Origin: Candidatus Saccharibacteria bacterium UBA5170
Lineage (GTDB): Bacteria; Patescibacteriota; Saccharimonadia; Saccharimonadales; Saccharimonadaceae
Reading direction: 5' to 3'
Assembly: GCA_002413425.1 (NCBI GenBank)
Contig: DHWY01000002.1
Span: 129,183-180,098 of the forward strand
Length of the DNA stretch: 50,916 nt
Positions 25,212 through 32,036 of this stretch are shown here, one piece after another. Position 1 is the stretch's first letter. Each line of letters opens with the position of its first letter. The notes under the pieces are model-generated. The model was not told the origin of the DNA, did no database searches, and saw only the letters and a program-made list of their open reading frames with translations. The position numbers and the translations under genes are program-made.

Positions 25212-25496
25212 TTATACCAATGGCAAACTTAGTAAATTATCTGTCCATTTGCCGTCTGAATATGTTTGCAGGAATCTAGTACCAGATTTACTGACATTAA
25301 TCTTGCAGTAAGCCTTATTGCCAGAGCTATCTTGAACGTAAGTCGCGACTTTACCTTCGACCAGACCGATAAAAGTTACTCTATCAGATATATATGACGT
25401 GGTTTGACCGTCCTTGATCCACCTATAGTGGCTGATTGCTTCATGTACGTTAGACACACCACCCGGTTTTCTAATACCCGTAATTCGATACGCCAT
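25212..25496 (-). CDS. DUF3892 protein
   Basis: 94 residues that match the DUF3892 pattern end to end: ITGIRKPGG near the start, HEAISHYRW (18-26), a central GKVATYV-DSSGNKAYCKI and the closing FLQTYSDGKWTDNLLSLP. Function is unknown; such proteins are scattered in accessory and defence-rich regions. Its ATG overlaps the stop of the upstream 45-residue gene (TAATG), and the CD-NTase module follows. An RNA- or nucleotide-related regulatory role in the operon is only a guess from position. Confidence 0.8.
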   Translation of the reverse strand: MAYRITGIRKPGGVSNVHEAISHYRWIKDGQTTSYISDRVTFIGLVEGKVATYVQDSSGNKAYCKINVSKSGTRFLQTYSDGKWTDNLLSLPLV

Positions 25497-25633
25497 TATT
25501 TTTTGCCTCCTGTTTTATGTGGTCCCGATACTTTAACTGTCGTTTTTGGGTGTGACTTTGCGTACTGTGGTGACACAAATTTTCCTGTTACAGCACTGTG
25601 ATATTTTGGTGTGACCGGCTTTGATTTTGCCAT
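25496..25633 (-). CDS. 45-residue basic protein, first gene of the CBASS-like operon
   Basis: Reads MAKSKPVTPKYHSAVTGKFV then SPQYAKSHPKTTVKVSGPHK and ends in GGKK. It resembles a widespread family of tiny proteins with the core TGQFVTxxYAxxHPxTTV, often found beside DUF3892 and mobile genes, function unknown. GAGG lies about seven bases before ATG 25633, and the stop TAA overlaps the DUF3892 ATG. It is thus the operon's leading gene, nearest the AAATCAAG operator cluster. Confidence 0.75.
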   Translation of the reverse strand: MAKSKPVTPKYHSAVTGKFVSPQYAKSHPKTTVKVSGPHKTGGKK

Positions 25634-25741
25634 ATTCTAACCTCGTTTATATTTAATAATGCACCTTGTTTTCGTCGTGCTCCCACAAAACACAATTTAG
25701 ACTACCCCTAGTTTAGCTAAAATAGTTGCGTACGTCAAGCG

Positions 25742-25807
25742 AAATCAAGTGCCTAAATCAAGTAAATCAAGATATGGCTTGATTTTGGCACTAATCTAGT
25801 GTAAAAT
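25742..25807. promoter_or_regulatory. Operator cluster (AAATCAAG boxes) and promoter of the LexA-like gene
   Basis: AAATCAAG occurs at 25742-25749, 25755-25762 and 25764-25771, and inverted (CTTGATTT) at 25778-25785. The last two form a dyad with a 6-bp spacer. AGTGCC (25748-25753) and GGCACT (25787-25792) form an outer pair. TTGATT (25779-25784) and TAAAAT (25802-25807), spacer 17, make a promoter whose -35 is inside the dyad; the -10 ends seven bases before ATG 25815, so the repressor mRNA is essentially leaderless. Repressor binding here could also control the divergent CBASS-like operon starting at 25633. Confidence 0.65.
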
Positions 25808-25814
25808 TAAGGTA

Positions 25815-26468
25815 ATGCACGCAATCCAAGAGAAGCTTATTCAGCTTTCAAAAGAGAACGATATTTCATCAATGAAACTAGCCGACTTAGCTCGGTTAGT
25901 TAATATTAAAAGTCTCCAACAGGTTAAACACCATAGGGAGCAGCTAATAAAGAAAGGGTTGCTGTCGGCACCCACACAGTCCAAAGCAACAAAAGTGCTC
26001 AAAGGAATCCTAAATAACGCAGACCTAATCTCTATACCAGTTCTTGGTGCTGCAAACGCTGGTCCAGCATCTATATACGCAGACGGTACAGTAAGTGGCT
26101 ATCTACGAGTTTCGACCAGTAAGCTGCCGGGTACTTATAAAACAGGTAAGCTATTCGCGCTGAAGGTCATAGGAGATTCTATGAATAGCGCTTCTATCGG
26201 TATCGATCGTCAAAAAGCTAATAATAACGACTATGTCGTTGCTGATGCTAGAACTTTTGTGCCAAAAACAGGTGACTACGTACTTTCTCTAATTGAAGGC
26301 TTGGCAAATATAAAGAAGTTTGTTGACGACAAAGAAAATCGCCAGATAGCTCTCGTATCGGAATCAACCCAAGACTACCCCCCAATAATTATCGGTGAAG
26401 ACGACGGAACCGACTACCTTGCCCAAGCAAAAGTGTTATGTGTAGTTAAGAGTCCTTCTTTGGTATAG
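25815..26468 (+). CDS. LexA/CI-like self-cleaving repressor (S24 peptidase)
   Basis: 217 residues. An N-terminal helix-turn-helix-like DNA-binding region (about 1-50) is followed by the S24 domain: cleavage site A82-G83 in AANAGPAS, nucleophile S122 in IGDSM and general base K167 in ANIKKF. All elements for RecA-stimulated self-cleavage are present. DNA-binding specificity is probably the AAATCAAG cluster just upstream, giving autoregulation. The N-terminus lacks the standard LexA sequence, so it is a local or phage-type regulator rather than the SOS master LexA. It is divergent from the CBASS-like operon and followed after nine bases by an unknown gene. Confidence 0.82.
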   Translation: MHAIQEKLIQLSKENDISSMKLADLARLVNIKSLQQVKHHREQLIKKGLLSAPTQSKATKVLKGILNNADLISIPVLGAANAGPASIYADGTVSGYLRVSTSKLPGTYKTGKLFALKVIGDSMNSASIGIDRQKANNNDYVVADARTFVPKTGDYVLSLIEGLANIKKFVDDKENRQIALVSESTQDYPPIIIGEDDGTDYLAQAKVLCVVKSPSLV

Positions 26469-26477
26469 CCAGTTTGT

Positions 26478-27242
26478 ATGAATAACGAGGAGATGGCAGC
26501 AAAAGTTTGTGAGCAAGCTTTTGACAAATGGATTAATCCAGAAATCTTGAAAAGATATTCCAATGATAGCTCTAATAAACTATCTACGAAGATATCTTAT
26601 GCTCAAGTGCTCTTTGGAATTGACGGTACACATATGGTTCGCTTGAATAATGAAGTTAAGGGCACCTTCAAAGTTAAGCTCAGGAAGGCCGTAAAAAAGG
26701 GTGACCCAATCCTTATGGTTAATATTGAAGATATTTTCTTTGCCGATCAAGATGAACAGGATAAAGATTTCGGCCATATTACAATCGCCCAATACGAAGA
26801 CAGGCGTTCTGTATCATTCAGTTTTCTCTACGGGGCAAAGCAAGTGGGCAAATATCTCAATCTCGGTGAGGAGTATTATAATCAGGCATGTGTAGCCCTT
26901 GATGGTTCACGTCGCGCATGTATAACCTTGGGCATGACTGCTATAGAGAACTTGATTAAGGCTCGACTGGCCGCAAGTCCACAAATAAATTTGGGTGTCA
27001 GATTGTCTCATAGCCAAGTGCACGAGTTATTTAGCCACTTCATTGATGATAACCAAGCTTTAAAACTAAATAAGAAGTATATCCAAAGTCACGAGTTCTT
27101 TAAGGCGCATTTTAATGACGTCCGTTATCATCCAGATGCTGATAAAGTTCGTCTAGATACAATAAAAAGGCACTTACGCTCTATCGACGAACTGCGCAAG
27201 GAAACTTACGAACTCGTGTCTAAAGTCGATAGTCTGTCGTAA
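26478..27242 (+). CDS. Unknown protein co-transcribed with the LexA-like repressor
   Basis: 254 residues, ATG nine bases after the repressor stop. The N-terminal 100 residues look beta-rich (LRKAVKKGDPILMVNIED). The C-terminal half is helical, with RRACITLGMTAIENLIKARL (about 143-162) and HFNDVRYHPDADKVR (about 214-228), a layout reminiscent of HEPN or MAE_28990/SAV2148-like proteins, but without a standard R-x4-H motif. I do not recognise it with confidence. Its link to a damage-type repressor beside a CBASS-like operon suggests a regulatory or defence role. Confidence 0.55.
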   Translation: MNNEEMAAKVCEQAFDKWINPEILKRYSNDSSNKLSTKISYAQVLFGIDGTHMVRLNNEVKGTFKVKLRKAVKKGDPILMVNIEDIFFADQDEQDKDFGHITIAQYEDRRSVSFSFLYGAKQVGKYLNLGEEYYNQACVALDGSRRACITLGMTAIENLIKARLAASPQINLGVRLSHSQVHELFSHFIDDNQALKLNKKYIQSHEFFKAHFNDVRYHPDADKVRLDTIKRHLRSIDELRKETYELVSKVDSLS

Positions 27243-27283
27243 ACTTTAACCGTTGTGCTATTTCCAATCATATTAATAGGTAT

Positions 27284-27362
27284 TGGGAAACTATGTAGGT
27301 AATTTCCTAGTGCGTCCGGGTCTTTTTGCAGATTAACCTCTATCTAATTGTCCAATACGCAA
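27284..27362. repeat. Diverged 80-nt repeat, copy B
   Basis: Shares GGGAAACTA, TCCTAGT, a T-run, TTAAC-TCTATC and AATAC with 8811-8895 in the same order. It starts 42 bases after the stop of the gene at 26478-27242. The 198-bp gap 27243-27440 holds nothing else I can identify. Confidence 0.45.
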
Positions 27363-27440
27363 TGTCTAATCAGAGCTTCCTTCTCTTTGTCAATGCGCCT
27401 TAACAAGTCGTGAATCACCGTCACTGTTATGCTTAGAAGT

Positions 27441-27854
27441 TTAAATACTATCTATCTCTTCCTCTGTCCATCCATTATCTTTGAATACTTGACGCATGCC
27501 GCTATCATTAAATTGTATGCCAAAGTTTTGCTGAATAATCGCGAATACCATAATAGTTATAAATAGTTTCTTTTCTCTGGTATCTGTCGGTTTTATTAAA
27601 TTAACTGCGCCATACGCAATCCCCAACGGAGTTTCCCACCTGTTGATTCCTATGGACTTTAGTTGAATCTCGTAATTTTTAGCTGATTGAAAAATCTTTT
27701 CTATCATTTGTTCTATCAGCGCCTCATCCGTTTCAAGAGTAAGCCCCTCGGCCTCGTTCATAAGATTTATGTTTTTATATATATTCACTGCCCATTCTCG
27801 TTTGAGTTTATCTTTCACGAGACCTTGTGTGCTTGTTTTTCTGAAAAAACCCAT
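27441..27854 (-). CDS. Unknown protein, 137 residues
   Basis: Begins MGFFRKTSTQGLVKDKLKRE and continues as a mostly helical protein with one moderately hydrophobic stretch (about 97-111, LFITIMVFAIIQQNF). No motif recognised. It follows the 27856-28395 gene by one base on the same strand, so the two form an operon. The MGFF start resembles that of the 29617-30099 protein (MGFFGNTKGS), which may reflect a shared N-terminal membrane- or partner-binding tag. Confidence 0.5.
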   Translation of the reverse strand: MGFFRKTSTQGLVKDKLKREWAVNIYKNINLMNEAEGLTLETDEALIEQMIEKIFQSAKNYEIQLKSIGINRWETPLGIAYGAVNLIKPTDTREKKLFITIMVFAIIQQNFGIQFNDSGMRQVFKDNGWTEEEIDSI

Positions 27855-27855
27855 A

Positions 27856-28395
27856 TCATTTACCCTTTCGAGTTAGGTAAACAATACCTTTAATAATCCA
27901 GACGATTAGAAAAATATCGCCAACCGTCGATAGAGCGTCACCAGCAATTATACTCATACTCTGTCTCACTATTGCCCCTAGAATAATGAATATTACAAAT
28001 ATGATGAATATGCTTGTTAATGAAAAATTCTTACTTTTTTGTTGACTATTCGCCTCTTTCTTGGTTTTGATGTTGGGTGAATCTAATAGAGCAGTGGCTG
28101 TTTCGGTAAATAACTTTTTGTCGCCCTTTACTATTACGGCGCTTTTTGCGAGATCTCGAGAGTCATCCTCCTCTCCCTTTACCCAGTGAAGAAGTGCCTG
28201 TACTTCATATACTATATACGCCTCACTTCCGACAGATTTACTGTCGATAATGTTACCAGCCACGCTATTTAGATAATCCTGCGCTTTCTCGGGTAGCTCC
28301 GTAGCTATTTCCCCCTCCTTGCACGCGCGATCTAGTTTTAGCGCTATTTTTCTTAGTTTATCAATTTCCACTTCATATTTACCTAGGGCATTCAT
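27856..28395 (-). CDS. Unknown protein with C-terminal membrane hairpin, 179 residues
   Basis: The N-terminal 120 residues are soluble and helical, with a repeat-like helical hairpin (residues 1-90). Residues about 124-142 (LTSIFIIFVIFIILGAIV) and 151-171 are two transmembrane helices, so the protein is anchored by its C-terminus. It is first in a two-gene operon with 27441-27854. No family recognised. Confidence 0.5.
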   Translation of the reverse strand: MNALGKYEVEIDKLRKIALKLDRACKEGEIATELPEKAQDYLNSVAGNIIDSKSVGSEAYIVYEVQALLHWVKGEEDDSRDLAKSAVIVKGDKKLFTETATALLDSPNIKTKKEANSQQKSKNFSLTSIFIIFVIFIILGAIVRQSMSIIAGDALSTVGDIFLIVWIIKGIVYLTRKGK

Positions 28396-28485
28396 ACGTA
28401 TGACTATATTCCTAAGCAGTTAATAAGTAAAATTTACGAAACACATGCAGTAGGCTGGTTTTACTTTCTAGAATTTAATGGGGTA

Positions 28486-28516
28486 GCCCCTAGCGGACGA
28501 ACTTCGAGCTTTTATT
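28486..28516. repeat. Dispersed repeat family 1, copy 3
   Basis: AGCCCCTAGCGGACGAACTT then CGAGCTTTTATTTTTA. It lies immediately 3' of the stop of the minus gene 28518-28910. With copy 4 (28972) it flanks that gene in direct orientation. Confidence 0.5.
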
Positions 28517-28517
28517 T

Positions 28518-28910
28518 TTAAGGGTTTTGTATGATATGGGCCGTAGCGTGTTGATTCACTTGCATAGCCAATCTTGTAGTAAAGAGAATGTCAATCGTTC
28601 CCTGCTGAAAATGATAGGTATAGTTATTACTGCCAGAATTTATTCGCCTTGTCGTGTGGTGTGCGGAAATCTTTTCCTGGTATTGTTTGCCTTGGTCGTC
28701 AACTATATCAGCGTCTAACGACGGATCTCCATCTTTATTTAAATCGTTCCAGTCTAATCGGAATCTTATATAATCAGCCACGTATGATATCGCATCCTGT
28801 TGCTTCAGAAAGAGACAATAACTCCCCTCTTTTTCTTCTAGCTCAAATTCTTCACCGGTCAGATTGTTGACTAACGTGACCTTAATGATACTTTCTGGAA
28901 TACTGGTCAT
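28518..28910 (-). CDS. Unknown soluble protein, 130 residues
   Basis: A beta-rich sequence without signal peptide or membrane segment, with an acidic turn DLNKDGDPSLDADIVDD (about 55-71) that looks like a calcium-binding-type loop but is not a full EF-hand. No family recognised. It is bracketed by two direct copies of dispersed repeat family 1 (28486 and 28972), making a roughly 485-bp unit of one gene plus one repeat. Confidence 0.5.
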   Translation of the reverse strand: MTSIPESIIKVTLVNNLTGEEFELEEKEGSYCLFLKQQDAISYVADYIRFRLDWNDLNKDGDPSLDADIVDDQGKQYQEKISAHHTTRRINSGSNNYTYHFQQGTIDILFTTRLAMQVNQHATAHIIQNP

Positions 28911-28971
28911 ATATATAGTCTAACAAAATGCTTCCATTCCGGTGGCATTTTGATATAAGCATAAGCGTAGC

Positions 28972-29002
28972 AGCCCTTAGTGAACGAGCTTAGAACTTTT
29001 AA
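28972..29002. repeat. Dispersed repeat family 1, copy 4
   Basis: AGCAGCCCTTAGTGAACGAG then CTTAGAACTTTTAA. It lies between divergent genes 28518-28910 (-) and 29044-29454 (+). Confidence 0.55.
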
Positions 29003-29024
29003 TTATCGTGATGCCTTGGTTACT

Positions 29025-29033
29025 TGGTATACT
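29025..29033 (+). promoter_or_regulatory. Extended -10 promoter, near-leaderless
   Basis: TGGTATACT ends ten bases before ATG 29044, with no Shine-Dalgarno between. This places the promoter inside the longer open frame and argues that 29044 is the real start. Confidence 0.5.
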
Positions 29034-29043
29034 GAAAGCAAAT

Positions 29044-29454
29044 ATGCGTAAAAGTCATTCTATTCGAAATGTAACCATAGCAGGCTTATTTGTTGCATTA
29101 TGTCTAATTATTTTAATGGTAATCCCAAAATCAAATGAACACGCCGCTACTCCTTCTAGTGCGTCTCTTAACTCTACTAAACTTGCGCAATGTAATGGTC
29201 AATATCAACAGGATTATGATACAGCCATTGCTGGCGTAAAGAATCCATATGAAGCAGAAAAATACATTCAGACACTAATAGATTCTACTCAAGGGCTCGT
29301 ATCTTGCCAAAAACAGTACGGTGACAACTCGCAGTGTCAAAGTCTATACCAGCTTAATAAGGATATTGCGACAAATGGTATTGCAGATCCCTATGTATCA
29401 CAAAAGTATACGCCTTTACTTCAAGATGCAACTCGTGGATTACAGTCTTGTTAA
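29044..29454 (+). CDS. Secreted or membrane-anchored protein with cysteine repeats
   Basis: From ATG 29044 the product is 136 residues (the frame is open from 29008). It has an N-terminal membrane helix (about 10-29, VTIAGLFVALCLIILMVIP), then an extracytoplasmic region of two similar halves. NPYEAEKYIQTLIDSTQGLVSC and DPYVSQKYTPLLQDATRGLQSC share the pattern xPYxxxKYxxLLxDxTxGLxSC, each followed or preceded by further cysteines (AQCNGQY, SQCQSLY). Four to five cysteines outside the membrane could form disulfides. No named family recognised; the internal duplication is clear. Confidence 0.6.
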   Translation: MRKSHSIRNVTIAGLFVALCLIILMVIPKSNEHAATPSSASLNSTKLAQCNGQYQQDYDTAIAGVKNPYEAEKYIQTLIDSTQGLVSCQKQYGDNSQCQSLYQLNKDIATNGIADPYVSQKYTPLLQDATRGLQSC

Positions 29455-29548
29455 CCTTCGAAGTACACCGGTATAGCAGCTACGAATTAATGATTTGGAA
29501 TGATAAGACTCTCAAGTGAGAGTGAAAAAATAAAAAGGTCATACGAAT

Positions 29549-29575
29549 TGATTGTTTTTGGCAATGATAATTCCA
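29549..29575. repeat. Short repeat GCAATGATAATTCCA, copy 2
   Basis: Matches 6501-6526. It lies about 40 bases downstream of the stop of the minus gene 29617-30099, as copy 1 does relative to the minus gene 6548-7480. Confidence 0.5.
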
Positions 29576-29616
29576 CTCGGCTGGGTTAGTGGATACATTT
29601 CAGGAAGAAATATATA

Positions 29617-30099
29617 CTATAAATTTACTGTCTTCTCGTTGCTTGCCGAACTTAGCTTGCACAATTGCCTGAGCTGTTCAGCTAGCTTTTTGCCTTTATA
29701 CTTCCTGGTATCTTCAAATTGCAAGACTTTTTCTTTATTTTCAGAGTCTGTGTAGCTTATTATTAAGTATAGTTTGGTATCTTTTTTGACCTTTTTGCCT
29801 GTTCCGCTTACAGCGCCAACTAGCGCGCCGACTCCACCAAGTAGTACGCCGCCCAACAGGGCTCGTCCCAGGACTGACTTATTACTTTCCATAAGCTCAG
29901 TCTTAAATCCATGAAAAACATCGTTAATCTGATTATGTCTTAGCCTAACTTCTTGACTTACTAATGGTGACTTTATTTCAAGATGATCTTCGTATAGCGC
30001 AACATCACACATATTATTTGCCTTATACGCCCCCACATCTTCAAGCAGCTTAAAATAGTCGCTGATTATACTACCTTTTGTATTCCCAAAAAATCCCAT
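29617..30099 (-). CDS. Small protein with glycine-rich hydrophobic segment
   Basis: 160 residues. A central glycine-rich stretch GRALLGGVLLGGVGALVGAV (about 77-97) is flanked by beta-rich parts (VALYEDHLEIKSP; LYLIISYTDSENKEKVLQF), a layout common in small bacterial proteins with a PH-like fold interrupted by a glycine-zipper. Glycine zippers can insert into membranes or mediate oligomerisation. N-terminus MGFFGNTKGS. Function unknown. It is alone on the minus strand, with about 130 bp of unremarkable sequence before the acetyltransferase gene. Confidence 0.5.
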   Translation of the reverse strand: MGFFGNTKGSIISDYFKLLEDVGAYKANNMCDVALYEDHLEIKSPLVSQEVRLRHNQINDVFHGFKTELMESNKSVLGRALLGGVLLGGVGALVGAVSGTGKKVKKDTKLYLIISYTDSENKEKVLQFEDTRKYKGKKLAEQLRQLCKLSSASNEKTVNL

Positions 30100-30232
30100 A
30101 CATCATCCTTTCGCTATTTTATTCAACAATAGCATATAAGTAGGAGTCCGAGTCGTTTTATGCTGTTGTATCTGGCTGAGTATGTAAGTCTGGCACAATT
30201 TAGTAGCTTAGAATTAGACAAATGAGATATGA

Positions 30233-30688
30233 TTACATCATTTTCCGATATATGGTCCCTGTTTTGCTGGGATCGCTGATTTTAACAATAAAACCGTATT
30301 TTTCATAGAAGTATTTGAGCTTATCAAAATGGTCACTATCTGTTTCTGCAAGCTTACCTGTTATGGAGTCAGCTTCAAGCATTACGGCAATATTTATGAT
30401 GTTATTCATTAGAATAGAGCCGTAGCCTTTATTTTCAATTTCCGATTCTATATCACCAATAAGTAGTGTTTGCTCTGCATTGTTATGAACTATCTTGGCT
30501 TGAGACACGCAGCCTTTTCTGCGATCATAGAGATTTAGGACGGCGCCATGCATTTCTTTGATATCCAAGGGGGATGGGCCAGAAACAAACCACTGACCGT
30601 TAGGCGCTTCGTCCAGTAGATAACCTTTCTGACGCTCATGTTCCATATGAAGACGGAATCTTTTTTCTTTAGTGCTAAGCAACCTCAT
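30233..30688 (-). CDS. GNAT family acetyltransferase
   Basis: 151 residues. The acetyl-CoA binding motif A appears as LIGDIESEIENKGYGSILMN (about 76-95; R/Q-x-x-G-x-G/A is represented by NKGYGS), followed by a helix and the motif B-type FDKLKYFYEKYGFIV (about 122-136). These support a GNAT N-acetyltransferase, probably cytoplasmic. The acceptor is unknown. It overlaps the preceding zinc-ribbon gene by 4 bp (ATGA) and so is translated with it. Confidence 0.7.
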   Translation of the reverse strand: MRLLSTKEKRFRLHMEHERQKGYLLDEAPNGQWFVSGPSPLDIKEMHGAVLNLYDRRKGCVSQAKIVHNNAEQTLLIGDIESEIENKGYGSILMNNIINIAVMLEADSITGKLAETDSDHFDKLKYFYEKYGFIVKISDPSKTGTIYRKMM

Positions 30689-31863
30689 AGAATTATTGTC
30701 TCACCGTTTTCGTTTTTGATAGTATAGTTGTTCTTTTTATCGGGCTCACCAGCCTCTTGCTTGGGCTTCGACTTTCTACTCTTCATAACTAACTGTTTCA
30801 GGTCTTCTTCGCGTTCATACGCACGCAGCCGCCCGTTTAAGTACCCAAGACGATAACGAACGCCGTCGCCCGTAAGTCGCCAATTAGTGGTTTCAAGCTG
30901 CTTCTTGATGAGATTCTTAAGGGTCTTCGCGCTGTCATGGTCGTTACGATTAGATTTCGTGTCGAGACAATTAAAGCCGATAAGGACATCTTTGCCCATC
31001 TCTGGTTTATCCAAACCAAGCTCTGCGTAACCGGCTTTTTCAAGCACAGGCTGCAACAGTGGGACGATTTCAGCGATCTTAAGTTTTACTAATTTATCAA
31101 CGGAATCGTAAACCGGCTTATTGTCTTCTTTGTCCATGTATTCTTTTCCAATCCGGGCCATTTCTTCAAATCTTTGTTTAGCTCTTCGTAGTTCGTCGCG
31201 AACTTTTTCGTCCTGCAGGCAAAAACGAACTCTATCTGCCTCAAAATTAGGATCAACAGCCTCTTCTTTACGAGTAAGATCGTATTTGTCTTTGTAGCTA
31301 TGCCCGCACGACGAACACATATATGTAGTTGTAACAGCTTTAACGGTCGTAGCGGTTTTTTCGTTCATAGTTGAATTACATTTTGGACAATAAATTGTTA
31401 ATCGCTCATGTGGTGTGCCGTCTTCCCAGTACGCACTGTTGGTATCGCAGTGAGAGCATTTCAGCATAAATAGCACTTCTTGAGACTTATAACTGCCGGA
31501 ACGGCTCGTAAGTAACTTATTTGTGATCCGTAACCCAGTCATACTGCAATGCTGGCAGAGCGGCTCGCTCGTAAGCCGAGCGTTAGCTACCTGCTCGTCT
31601 TTAGCCCGGTCACATGCCATCATGTCGCGGATAGCGTCATTACGATTATCGTAGCGCTCTATGAGATCGTAACCCACAGTAGCCATATAAATTATATTAA
31701 GATGAATTGTTGCGCGGATTGACTTGCGGGGCTCGTCAGGCATTATCTTAAAAAAATCTTCGTATAGTGTAGTAAACGTGGCCATGTCTTGGCGAGCCGA
31801 ATCGACCGTTATCCGGTCGTAGCTATCTTCATATGAGTCGTATGTCTGTAAGTGTGTATACAT
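30685..31863 (-). CDS. Protein with several zinc ribbons, unknown function
   Basis: 392 residues. Four CxxC pairs are visible: CQHC (about 103), CSHC (about 136), CPKC (about 160) and CSSC (about 183), which can make two zinc ribbons in the first half. The second half is helical and highly charged, ending in a lysine-rich linker and a short C-terminal tail. The zinc-ribbon plus helical plan suggests nucleic-acid or protein binding. No named family is recognised; it may be restricted to Saccharibacteria. Followed in the same operon by a GNAT acetyltransferase. Confidence 0.65.
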   Translation of the reverse strand: MYTHLQTYDSYEDSYDRITVDSARQDMATFTTLYEDFFKIMPDEPRKSIRATIHLNIIYMATVGYDLIERYDNRNDAIRDMMACDRAKDEQVANARLTSEPLCQHCSMTGLRITNKLLTSRSGSYKSQEVLFMLKCSHCDTNSAYWEDGTPHERLTIYCPKCNSTMNEKTATTVKAVTTTYMCSSCGHSYKDKYDLTRKEEAVDPNFEADRVRFCLQDEKVRDELRRAKQRFEEMARIGKEYMDKEDNKPVYDSVDKLVKLKIAEIVPLLQPVLEKAGYAELGLDKPEMGKDVLIGFNCLDTKSNRNDHDSAKTLKNLIKKQLETTNWRLTGDGVRYRLGYLNGRLRAYEREEDLKQLVMKSRKSKPKQEAGEPDKKNNYTIKNENGETIIL

Positions 31864-31987
31864 ACATCCATAATAATACCCGAGGTAACAATTTCACTAC
31901 ATTTTTATTCTGCCGCGGGTTGTTAGGTAGAATACTGTAAGTAAAATTAAAAAGGGATGTAGTTCTATCTAAAACATTTGCCCCACG

Positions 31988-31996
31988 TGGTATGAT
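31988..31996 (+). promoter_or_regulatory. Extended -10 promoter of the ABC transporter operon
   Basis: TGGTATGAT at 31988-31996, with ATG 32037 about 40 bases later and a GGTGGG ribosome binding site near 32022. Confidence 0.45.
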
Positions 31997-32036
31997 AACT
32001 ACAAAAGCATAACAAGTATGTAGGTGGGATTCAACT

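Noticed and set aside
28486..29002. Integron cassette with attC sites
   Set aside because: The repeats lack the RYYYAAC/GTTRRRY core sites and no integron-type tyrosine recombinase is seen.
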